A DNA stretch of 64,000 nucleotides from Auanema rhodensis (Eukaryota; Nematoda; Chromadorea; Rhabditida; Rhabditidae): positions 11,408,001 to 11,472,000 of the forward strand of contig OZ059899.1 of NCBI GenBank assembly GCA_964057225.1, given 5' to 3'. The position numbers were made by a program, and so were the translations under genes. Under the pieces are notes generated by a model. The model was not told the origin of the DNA and did not search any database. It saw nothing but the letters and a program-made list of their open reading frames with translations. Positions 34,301 through 43,300 of this stretch are shown in pieces. Position 1 is the first letter of the stretch. Each line of letters opens with the position of its first letter.

Positions 34301-36125
34301 TGACTGTGTTGATAGGTCCTGTGAGAATCTTCTTTGTCCATAAGTTGGCAATGATTTCGGACTTGGTTCCGATGATCTTTGCTTCCACTTTATTGAGTTT
34401 CTCAATAGAGGTTGTGTTTCCGAAGGTTTTTATCTTTACTCGCTTCGTTTGGATTACGGTAAGCTGAAGCTCTTTAGCGAGGTCTTCTTCGATGAAGGAT
34501 GTGTCTGATCCGCTATCAAGTATAGCGGGCACAGCAATGGTCTTATCCCCTTTGAAGATGTTGATCGTCCCTACCGGGAGTAGAGCGTTGTAAAACTGTT
34601 GGTCCTGTTGTTGAGTAGCGAACTGAATGATGTGTTCTTCCTCGTTGTAATCATCTTCCATGGGAGTGCTGCTTAACATATTCACTTTGGAAGTCTTCTT
34701 TCTTCCGTAGCAGAGGACTTCCAAGTGTTTTTCGCCACACTTGGAGCATGTGCGTTTGCTGGGGCAGTTCTCTGTGTTGTGAGACTTGCGTAGACAGTTG
34801 TGGCAGCGTTTTTCTTGAGTCAGAATGGTCTGACGTTCTTTCTTCGTCTTCGGAGTGTCGCAGTCCCAGGGAGCGTGGGGTTTCTGACAGAAGATGCAGC
34901 TTGTTGTTTTTGCTGCTGTTTTTCTCATCTCAGGTCGTGGGCGCTGAGGTGTCGACACGTTGTTGGGCCTTGGGCCTGTGAAGCTGTTTGGACGTTGGAT
35001 GGGTTTCTCAAATCGATCAGCAGCAAAGATTTTTACCTTGTTTTGTTGGCGAAGGTATCTTTGAAGTGTCGATACTAGTGTTCCAATGCTGGGCCTTGTG
35101 TCGAGCGTTTTGTAGAGCTCTTGAGTAATGCTGCCTGGTAGCTTGCTGTGTAGAAGTACAATAGCAAGAGCGTTTAGCGCTTCGTGTGGATTGGTTTCTG
35201 TTTGGCGAAAGATACCGGATATCTTGTCGGCCATGAACAGAAGGTCTCTGTTGCTCGTGGAGCGTGGTTGGATTTGTACGAAATCCAACATTAGGTGTTG
35301 GAGGATGTTGTCGTTGTCATCGTACAAATCATGGAGGAAGCAGACGGCAGCGTCATAGGAGTCTTCGTTCGTTGGGAACGAAGAGAGCTGAGCGGCTGCT
35401 TCACCGACAAGAGATTGGCGTAGGTAGTTAAATTTCTCGATTGTCGGTATGTTAGCCGAGTGGATGAGTCGGTTGAACAAACTCCAGAAGTTGCGCCAGT
35501 TCTTCACATTTCCGTCAAACTTAGGGATGTCTACAGGTTTGACCGTGGGTCTCAGTCTGTAGGACTCCCTGTACGCTATTGGTAGCGGTTCGTTTCCCAA
35601 CTGAGCTTGAGTCGGTTGGGTGAGGTCTGGCCTCTGAACTTCAGTTGTGAGCGGAATGTTGGCAATGGGCTGGGCAGACGGCGCAGAAGAAGTTTGTTCT
35701 TCTTCCGGGTCTTGAGCTCGCATTGCAGAGACTTGGTCTCTTAGCGCGGAGGTATATCCACGTAGGGTGGATATGTGTCTCCGGAGAGTATCCTCGTTAG
35801 CGAGGATTCTCTCTTGATCTTCAGAGTTAAGATCTTCGGTAATATTGTTCAACTCCTCAATGAGGGAGTTGATCATGTTGATGTCAAGGTCAATAGCCAG
35901 CATCTCTTTTTCACGAAGTTCAATCATCCAGGTCATTTTGTTTGACTGGAGATTGATTTGACGAGTCATGAAAGATTTTCTTCGTCCGTCCTGTTTTTGA
36001 AGCTTAGTCAAAAACGAAGTACACCTAGCGATCCAAGCGTTGGCCCGAGAGGTATCGGAAGCCTCGGCCTCATGCACCATGTTTTGACTGGAATCCTTTG
36101 AAGTAGGAGAGCGTAAAACAGGCAT
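28230..36125 (-). CDS. BEL/Pao Gag-Pol-Env polyprotein, left copy
   Basis: 2631 codons in one frame. Gag: coiled region about 60-140, DUF1759-type capsid about 198-350, Cys/His knuckles about 410-475. Aspartic protease with DSGSD at 537-541. RT about 795-1000 (ADVKKAF catalytic Asp; YVDN at 942-945). Pao A17-type linker about 1000-1070. RNase H about 1105-1250 (TDSSG, E1150, SDSE, DNPAD). Integrase zinc motif 1392-1431, then core D1464, D1524, E1568, and a DUF5641-type domain about 1670-1765. Env: signal-like segment about 1803-1821, hydrophobic segments about 1915-1960 and 1975-1990 after a basic SKRRQS stretch, a Cys-rich phlebovirus-G2-like domain from about 2000, and an anchor near 2420. 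A further hydrophobic segment and a helical tail follow. The first ATG lies in the LTR; an alternative ATG (codon 16) spans the LTR/internal junction. Confidence 0.9.
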   Translation of the reverse strand: MPVLRSPTSKDSSQNMVHEAEASDTSRANAWIARCTSFLTKLQKQDGRRKSFMTRQINLQSNKMTWMIELREKEMLAIDLDINMINSLIEELNNITEDLNSEDQERILANEDTLRRHISTLRGYTSALRDQVSAMRAQDPEEEQTSSAPSAQPIANIPLTTEVQRPDLTQPTQAQLGNEPLPIAYRESYRLRPTVKPVDIPKFDGNVKNWRNFWSLFNRLIHSANIPTIEKFNYLRQSLVGEAAAQLSSFPTNEDSYDAAVCFLHDLYDDNDNILQHLMLDFVQIQPRSTSNRDLLFMADKISGIFRQTETNPHEALNALAIVLLHSKLPGSITQELYKTLDTRPSIGTLVSTLQRYLRQQNKVKIFAADRFEKPIQRPNSFTGPRPNNVSTPQRPRPEMRKTAAKTTSCIFCQKPHAPWDCDTPKTKKERQTILTQEKRCHNCLRKSHNTENCPSKRTCSKCGEKHLEVLCYGRKKTSKVNMLSSTPMEDDYNEEEHIIQFATQQQDQQFYNALLPVGTINIFKGDKTIAVPAILDSGSDTSFIEEDLAKELQLTVIQTKRVKIKTFGNTTSIEKLNKVEAKIIGTKSEIIANLWTKKILTGPINTVSFQKATKAKPSLGQTFKITPRILIGSDLMWQALTSVEQLNPDNIIIHTQFGDFITGQTTDKKSISAYSVITGESSIPIQKWNKSFIEEHMEFTGTEQEEREARDKLILDQFNASIQKKEDGYYVSFPWKENAHLLPDNRALALKRLTSLALKLSNQPQLLQQYNNIIEEQLNSGIIEEATDPYPNAHRIHYIAHQAVITPQKETTKLRIVYDASGHYQNKPSLNDVIHQGPLILPSLIGMILRFRCGPIAMIADVKKAFLQIRLHESERDATRFFWLNDINQPITPENIRTLRFCRVPFGINASPFLLSATIRYHLMQRSHENFLAHQIKENLYVDNLLLACDSSEKICLWYQDIKDIFAEMNMTLQEFISNDATFNNNLSMEEKNSSTTPKVLGLPWDTKTDQWIIETKITETKPTKRGITQAIASIFDPMGMICPSLHPLRLFLQSLWTENFDWDTTLPHELQQKWKELSDNFHMVKAIPRSLPSDPTNSYHLVTCTDSSGSALGFCVYILSASTRKPRLMFAKSKLHSKSSSITIPKAEISALTIGVSNTLKIAKEIRGNIKIETATFLSDSEIALAWIRQKPDQKTTGVLVQNRIKEINECAEQLEDMEIKTFFGYINTKDNPADIATRGCTTAELSDHYWWNPQAQLERAINGPLFTLPQNEVNVHMTTTDDDPNEEPWISDCSSWTQAQEKWIATHYPLTEARTPQHYEEAELNLLHLHQRNLMVRLTAAQRNDLRPLLRDHLWHSRGRMENAELEQSAKLPIIILPKTPTARLLIEHFHEKFHKSTAHTMAEVRQKYWIPQLRSQTQAVIRKCANCQRLNNRPFTYPPSGNVPSRRLQRSQPFKHVGLDYFGPITVKDGNTKVWSCIYTCTVTRLIHLEVIHNLTTTAFLNCLRKIWARRGCPSSITCDNASTFELGQKVANKLFTTTDSGNQYKIRWHNITPYAPWQGGFYERLIRSVKEALYKTLHSTPTTEELTITLAECEATINTRPLTYIGTDTNKDEIIRPCDFIYKDIDLNISVESEEEMDEDYIDSPALQTQADTERAIHSSRKRTNKFWELWTDLYLKEIRATHHHNISVKKAGTKLTPSIGQIVLINELPIPRHKWSTGKIIQVHPDRSGNIREATLISETGREIKRPVNLLHPLEISDNEIPEKLKGNATPEEQVHEERRTNLRNLPRVWYGDTTNTLLTFFTILAIFGPMASANPTISCNSHGVHIQGISTANQQVCIQNTCFNSSNNGDVTLPTAEILTDYQVSWTFFHNSRLQHMFLTCPGVHFCSTVTCTFCTATLLNPSCWPWTSILLLTLIVYMITALCYGLLYTPWVIGKPIRLWCYIIFSLTLTIGRKLKKLFSKRRQSVIPLLAIILLEIGNTSACQELNMISTKESSCTQNECRIRTSERLTISPYTQEACLSFTNNEDKITFLRIQWIKSTYSCEVNSLYFTRESITQVQDSKRCPRTGSCQETKCAMIREDTKINELTMANQYPGQTFCTESCGGIGCGCFYPSSGCLFYRTYMKPTDKSIYEVFTCTEWSQSTQMLLTYQNGTNIITRNITLHGDLITSLSPFKIALTSITSPVIPAMQYKFIRNLTKTAVWNQPATLSCSSREKAIKMECQATPHCDCSPAEDTVNCRCKDYSLNTSFENVKSALPLITPAYSIESSNRKVHITVNRNIMAELHITIDGKFQNSFNYSSEFCDITDSMLTGCYNCQNGAQAKIICSSSTNTLAATTCEGTAFMLHCSPEGTMNTIRLPMTTASPRTQCSYTCGKQTKSFLLTGILYYVNNMEDLNKHYVDGNHSSIHESVISFPWPDITHFYDIYLNWYRELLFCLILILSALAISYYIMTTYSIAIASNTLFFAIRIIKTTLRLPIITLRFLRRLLFLITQRKTHVAIILLFLIMSTHANTIRDTLASSAERKQSYLRLSLDKRNDYYKGLLQSMDLSLKTLFQLEAITNTPARDIQLAATDILCYFIKIKDFINTARTYNVFEKELTDLQLFGNEKRLTETTHRKKEKL
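36061..36079 (-). other. Candidate primer-binding site, left copy
   Basis: Directly after the LTR's CA end the minus strand reads TGGTGCATGAGG, starting with the TGG that complements tRNA CCA. The first eight or so bases could pair with a tRNA ending ATGCACCA (tRNA-Gly-like ends are of this kind). It does not match the local tRNA-Ile 3' end (GGCGGCACCA). Primer identity is inference. Confidence 0.45.
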
Positions 36126-36938
36126 GGGTGGTTCAGTGGATTTGAAGTGTAGAGAACGAGAACGCTAGGTTACTTGGACAACGATTTATTAAGAGAGAAC
36201 TGGTAAAGACAACAGTGACAAAAATAGGAATATAGATGAATACGATACGAAGCAAGAATACAAAGTAAATATGGAGCAGCAGCAACAGCAGAACGACGCT
36301 CGGAGCGGTCGTTGGATCAAGAGGTCAAGAATGGGAAAAGCTGCGAGCTTATATACGAATTCTACCGGGCGATATACAATACATATTAATGATGGCATGA
36401 AGAAATAGAGAAATAATTTACAACAAGAATACGAAATAATATATAATAAATGAAATATAAAATAATCTAGGAATAATAGATACGTGGGCTGAATATTAGA
36501 ATAGAATAGAATATAGAGAGAATACAGCATTTTGCCACAGATTGAATGTGCCTTCTGCTGTAAGTTGTGGGGGCAGGCTAAGTGTAGATGAGTCATGTCT
36601 TATCCTGTGCGGCATCTCCCAGATTTTGCAGGATGCGCGAGTGGGCGAATGAGTCATGAGCCATTTAGACCTCGATTGCAACTTACAAGATTATTGATTA
36701 AGCTAAACGAATTCTTAAGATTAAAATAGACTATAGGCAATAAGAGAACAAGATTAACATAAAAGGTTAAGATGGATAGATGTGTTTAAGAGACAATAAT
36801 GAAGGAACATCTGGTGAGTAATCGGATAAACTTGCATGTGTGTGTGCGGCACGTATGAGTCATAGGTGAATAAAATAGTGGGAATAAAGTGCATCGTTGT
36901 CCAAAAAGAGTATGGGAAAGATGGAGTGCGTTCGCACA
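36080..36938 (-). repeat. LTR (middle, shared by both copies)
   Basis: Serves as 5' LTR of the left copy and 3' LTR of the right copy. TATA-like box at 36348-36355, AATAAA at 36185-36190. Encodes the first 15 codons of the left polyprotein ORF. Confidence 0.9.
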
Positions 36939-36971
36939 CTCCCGCCGCCGAATATGCTATAATAGCATTGT

Positions 36972-37364
36972 TCAGAAAAGGTCGACGTAGGAAGGCAGAG
37001 ATTCCTTGCTCGTCGATGGCTTGTTTGGTGGTGTGGCTTCTGTCTTCTTCAGCTTTGGCTTTGAGGGAGTTTGAGTCCCTTGTGTGCAGATATCAGGTAA
37101 AGACCTCTTCTGGAAGAGGTTTTTGATGCAGCGAAGTTCCTCAATGATGAGGTTCAATGGTGCTGTGAGTTGTTGGATGTCCTTGCGGAGATCCTTCATC
37201 TCATTTACCAGAAGCTTGAGTTCTGGTTGCGCTTCCACTACAATGATGTTGGATTTGCGTGGAGGCGATGTTTCACAGCTTCTCTTTCTTTCGGTGAGTC
37301 GTTTCGGTGAGTCGTTTCTCGTTGCCAAATAGTTGTAGATCAGTAAGCTCCTTTTCGAATACAT
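36972..37364 (-). CDS. Downstream ORF overlapping env end, copy 2
   Basis: Same 130-codon ORF as at 27929-28321, with the same 13-bp duplication at 37290-37315, so the frame change predates the tandem arrangement. Confidence 0.5.
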   Translation of the reverse strand: MYSKRSLLIYNYLATRNDSPKRLTERKRSCETSPPRKSNIIVVEAQPELKLLVNEMKDLRKDIQQLTAPLNLIIEELRCIKNLFQKRSLPDICTQGTQTPSKPKLKKTEATPPNKPSTSKESLPSYVDLF

Positions 37365-40300
37365 TATAGGTCCTGGCTGTGTTGATAAAGTCCTTTATTT
37401 TGATGAAATAACAGAGAATATCAGTAGCGGCCAGTTGGATGTCTCTAGCAGGAGTATTCGTAATCGCTTCAAGTTGGAATAAAGTTTTCAGAGATAGATC
37501 CATGGATTGCAATAGGCCCTTGTAGTAATCATTTCTTTTGTCTAAGGACAGACGTAAGTATGATTGTTTTCTCTCGGCTGAGGAAGCAAGAGTATCGCGA
37601 ATAGTGTTGGCGTGAGTTGACATGATTAGGAATAAGAGTATGATAGCGACGTGGGTCTTCCGTTGAGTGATAAGGAAGAGGAGGCGCCTGAGGAAACGAA
37701 GCGTAATGATGGGCAGGCGGAGCGTGGTTTTAATAATTCTGATAGCAAAGAAAAGTGTGTTGCTCGCGATGGCGATGGAGTATGTCGTCATGATGTAATA
37801 CGAAATGGCCAATGCGGATAATATCAGTATGAGACAAAATAGAAGTTCTCTGTACCAGTTAAGGTAAATGTCGTAGAAATGAGTGATATCAGGCCATGGG
37901 AAAGATATAACTGACTCATGAATGGAGGAGTGATTGCCATCGACGTAGTGTTTGTTGAGATCTTCCATATTATTCACGTAATATAATATTCCGGTGAGCA
38001 AAAATGACTTCGTTTGTTTTCCGCAAGTGTATGAACACTGTGTTCGAGGTGAAGCTGTTGTCATTGGAAGTCGAATAGTGTTCATTGTTCCTTCAGGGCT
38101 GCAGTGTAGCATGAATGCTGTACCTTCGCAAGTTGTTGCCGCGAGAGTATTTGTTGATGAGGAACATATAATTTTAGCCTGTGCTCCGTTTTGACAGTTG
38201 TAACAGCCTGTTAACATGGAGTCTGTTATGTCGCAAAATTCCGAGCTGTAATTGAATGAGTTTTGGAATTTGCCATCAATTGTGATGTGTAGTTCGGCCA
38301 TAATGTTACGGTTGACAGTTATGTGAACTTTGCGATTTGAAGATTCGATGGAGTAGGCAGGTGTGATGAGTGGTAAGGCACTTTTCACATTTTCAAATGA
38401 TGTATTCAAAGAGTAGTCTTTGCATCGACAATTCACGGTATCTTCGGCTGGTGAACAATCGCAATGTGGAGTAGCTTGGCATTCCATTTTTATTGCTTTC
38501 TCTCTAGATGAGCAAGATAGAGTTGCTGGTTGGTTCCAGACTGCTGTTTTCGTCAGATTTCGAATGAATTTGTATTGCATTGCTGGTATGACGGGTGAAG
38601 TAATGCTGGTAAGTGCTATCTTGAATGGAGACAAAGAAGTTATCAAATCGCCGTGTAAGGTGATGTTTCTGGTGATTATATTTGTTCCATTTTGATAGGT
38701 AAGTAGCATCTGAGTAGATTGTGACCATTCTGTGCAAGTGAAGACTTCGTAAATGGATTTGTCCGTGGGTTTCATATACGTTCTGTAGAAGAGGCAACCG
38801 GATGATGGATAGAAGCATCCGCAGCCAATGCCTCCACAAGATTCTGTGCAGAATGTTTGTCCTGGGTATTGGTTGGCCATAGTTAGTTCATTGATCTTGG
38901 TGTCTTCTCTGATCATGGCGCATTTTGTTTCTTGGCAGGATCCAGTTCGTGGGCAACGTTTGCTGTCTTGGACTTGAGTGATGCTTTCTCTAGTGAAGTA
39001 TAGTGAATTTACTTCGCAAGAATAAGTGCTTTTGATCCACTGGATGCGTAGGAAAGTGATTTTGTCCTCGTTGTTGGTAAATGAGAGACATGCTTCCTGA
39101 GTGTATGGGCTGATGGTAAGTCGTTCTGATGTTCGGATTCGACATTCGTTTTGAGTGCATGACGATTCTTTTGTTGAAATCATGTTCAATTCTTGACATG
39201 CAGAGGTGTTTCCTATTTCTAACAGTATTATTGCAAGAAGAGGAATGACGGATTGCCTTCTTTTTGAGAAGAGTTTTTTCAATTTTCGTCCAATTGTCAG
39301 TGTGAGTGAGAAGATTATATAGCACCACAGACGAATTGGTTTGCCGATAACCCATGGTGTGTATAGTAGTCCGTAGCATAAGGCTGTGATCATATATACT
39401 ATGAGTGTCAGTAGCAAGATTGAAGTCCAAGGCCAGCACGATGGATTGAGCAGGGTTGCTGTACAAAATGTGCAGGTAACTGTAGAGCAGAAGTGGACTC
39501 CTGGGCATGTTAAGAACATGTGTTGAAGTCTGGAGTTGTGAAAAAATGTCCAACTGACTTGGTAGTCTGTCAATATTTCTGCTGTGGGAAGAGTGACGTC
39601 TCCGTTGTTACTACTGTTGAAGCATGTGTTTTGGATGCACACTTGTTGGTTTGCCGTACTGATTCCTTGGATATGAACTCCGTGGGAGTTGCATGAAATT
39701 GTTGGGTTTGCTGAGGCCATTGGTCCGAAAATCGCAAGTATTGTGAAGAAAGTGAGGAGTGTATTGGTTGTATCTCCGTACCATACTCGTGGTAAGTTAC
39801 GTAAGTTGGTTCTTCTTTCTTCATGAACTTGTTCTTCTGGTGTTGCGTTGCCCTTGAGTTTTTCTGGGATCTCGTTGTCTGAGATTTCCAATGGGTGCAG
39901 TAAGTTGACTGGTCTTTTTATTTCTCGACCTGTTTCCGAAATCAGCGTTGCTTCTCTGATGTTTCCTGATCTGTCGGGGTGAACTTGAATTATTTTTCCT
40001 GTACTCCATTTGTGACGGGGAATAGGAAGCTCGTTGATTAGGACGATTTGACCAATGGATGGAGTTAACTTTGTTCCCGCTTTCTTAACTGAAATGTTGT
40101 GATGGTGTGTAGCGCGGATCTCTTTCAGGTATAGGTCTGTCCAGAGTTCCCAGAACTTGTTTGTGCGTTTCCTTGATGAGTGAATGGCTCGTTCTGTATC
40201 AGCTTGAGTTTGTAGCGCTGGGCTGTCAATGTAATCCTCATCCATTTCTTCTTCTGATTCGACAGAGATGTTCAAGTCGATGTCTTTATAGATGAAATCG

Positions 40301-43300
40301 CATGGTCGTATGATCTCATCTTTGTTCGTATCTGTACCGATGTATGTGAGTGGACGTGTGTTTATTGTAGCTTCACACTCTGCAAGGGTTATTGTGAGCT
40401 CTTCAGTAGTTGGAGTACTGTGGAGTGTTTTGTAAAGAGCTTCCTTCACGGACCTAATAAGTCTTTCGTAAAAACCGCCTTGCCATGGGGCATAGGGGGT
40501 GATGTTGTGCCAGCGAATTTTGTATTGATTTCCGCTGTCTGTTGTAGTGAAGAGTTTGTTTGCAACCTTTTGACCAAGCTCAAAGGTGCTTGCGTTGTCG
40601 CAGGTTATGCTCGATGGGCATCCACGTCGTGCCCAGATTTTCCGTAAACAGTTGAGAAATGCGGTAGTTGTGAGGTTGTGAATCACCTCAAGATGGATGA
40701 GTCTTGTCACCGTGCAGGTGTAGATGCAGCTCCAGACTTTCGTATTTCCGTCTTTGACTGTGATGGGTCCGAAGTAGTCGAGACCTACGTGTTTGAAGGG
40801 TTGGCTTCGTTGGAGTCGTCTGGATGGTACGTTTCCTGATGGAGGGTACGTAAATGGCCGGTTGTTAAGCCTTTGACAATTTGCGCACTTTCTTATGACT
40901 GCTTGTGTCTGGGAACGTAGTTGAGGAATCCAGTATTTTTGTCGTACTTCCGCCATGGTATGAGCAGTACTTTTGTGAAATTTTTCATGAAAGTGCTCTA
41001 TGAGGAGTCGTGCGGTTGGTGTTTTGGGAAGGATGATGATAGGAAGCTTAGCTGATTGCTCTAGCTCAGCGTTTTCCATTCGTCCTCTACTGTGCCAGAG
41101 GTGATCTCTGAGGAGTGGACGGAGATCGTTTCTTTGGGCTGCTGTCAGACGAACCATCAAGTTTCTTTGATGAAGGTGTAGTAGATTTAGTTCTGCTTCT
41201 TCATAATGTTGAGGTGTACGAGCTTCAGTGAGTGGATAATGAGTTGCTATCCATTTTTCTTGTGCCTGTGTCCATGAGGAACAGTCTGATATCCATGGTT
41301 CTTCGTTTGGGTCGTCATCCGTAGTTGTCATGTGAACATTCACTTCATTCTGTGGAAGAGTGAATAATGGACCATTGATTGCTCGTTCGAGTTGAGCTTG
41401 TGGATTCCACCAGTAATGGTCGCTTAGCTCTGCTGTGGTACAACCTCTTGTGGCGATGTCAGCTGGATTATCCTTCGTGTTGATATAACCAAAGAAGGTC
41501 TTTATTTCCATATCTTCCAGTTGTTCTGCGCATTCGTTGATTTCTTTGATGCGGTTTTGTACCAAGACCCCAGTTGTTTTCTGGTCTGGTTTCTGTCGGA
41601 TCCAAGCAAGTGCTATCTCAGAGTCGGATAGAAAGGTAGCAGTTTCTATCTTGATGTTGCCTCTGATTTCTTTGGCGATTTTCAGAGTGTTTGATACTCC
41701 TATTGTAAGAGCAGAGATTTCTGCTTTTGGGATTGTGATGGATGAACTCTTGGAGTGCAACTTTGATTTTGCAAACATGAGCCTGGGTTTGCGAGTTGAT
41801 GCTGATAAGATGTAGACGCAAAATCCTAACGCTGATCCGCTGGAATCTGTGCAAGTGACCAGATGATATGAGTTTGTTGGGTCTGATGGTAGTGAGCGAG
41901 GAATCGCTTTTACCATGTGAAAATTGTCTGACAATTCTTTCCATTTTTGTTGTAGCTCATGGGGAAGTGTTGTGTCCCAGTCGAAGTTTTCTGTCCACAG
42001 TGATTGTAAAAACAGACGGAGTGGATGAAGGCTGGGGCAGATCATTCCCATAGGATCGAAGATTGAGGCTATAGCTTGAGTTATGCCTCTTTTGGTTGGT
42101 TTTGTTTCTGTTATCTTCGTCTCGATAATCCATTGATCAGTCTTGGTGTCCCAAGGTAGTCCCAATACTTTGGGTGTTGTTGAACTATTTTTCTCTTCCA
42201 TACTGAGGTTGTTGTTGAAGGTAGCGTCGTTAGATATGAACTCTTGGAGTGTCATATTCATTTCTGCGAATATGTCTTTGATGTCTTGATACCAGAGACA
42301 TATCTTTTCGCTCGAATCACATGCTAAGAGTAAGTTGTCGACGTAGAGGTTTTCCTTTATTTGATGGGCAAGAAAGTTTTCGTGACTTCTTTGCATCAGA
42401 TGATAGCGTATAGTTGCGCTGAGTAGGAATGGAGAAGCGTTGATGCCAAACGGAACTCGGCAAAAACGAAGTGTCCTTATGTTTTCTGGTGTGATTGGTT
42501 GATTGATGTCATTTAACCAGAAGAATCGTGTCGCGTCTCTTTCGGATTCGTGTAGTCGGATTTGAAGAAAGGCTTTTTTAACGTCAGCAATCATTGCTAT
42601 TGGTCCGCATCTGAATCGTAGTATCATCCCTATGAGAGAAGGAAGGATTAATGGGCCTTGGTGAATGACGTCGTTCAAGCTTGGCTTGTTTTGGTAATGT
42701 CCGGAGGCATCGTAGACTATTCTAAGCTTAGTCGTTTCCTTTTGAGGCGTTATCACTGCCTGATGGGCGATGTAGTGAATCCTATGAGCGTTTGGGTATG
42801 GATCCGTAGCCTCCTCAATGATGCCGCTGTTTAACTGTTCTTCAATAATGTTGTTGTATTGTTGAAGTAGTTGTGGTTGATTTGATAGTTTAAGGGCTAA
42901 ACTTGTCAATCTTTTGAGAGCAAGTGCTCTGTTGTCCGGAAGTAAGTGTGCGTTTTCTTTCCATGGGAACGAAACATAATAGCCATCTTCTTTCTTTTGG
43001 ATGGAAGCGTTGAATTGATCTAGGATCAATTTGTCTCTTGCTTCTCTCTCCTCTTGTTCTGTGCCGGTAAATTCCATGTGTTCTTCAATAAAACTTTTGT
43101 TCCATTTTTGAATTGGTATTGAAGATTCTCCTGTGATGACGGAGTAGGCACTAATTGACTTTTTGTCAGTTGTTTGACCGGTGATGAAATCTCCAAATTG
43201 TGTGTGGATGATTATGTTGTCTGGATTTAATTGCTCTACGGAAGTCAGTGCTTGCCACATAAGGTCCGATCCTATGAGGATTCTAGGAGTAATCTTGAAA

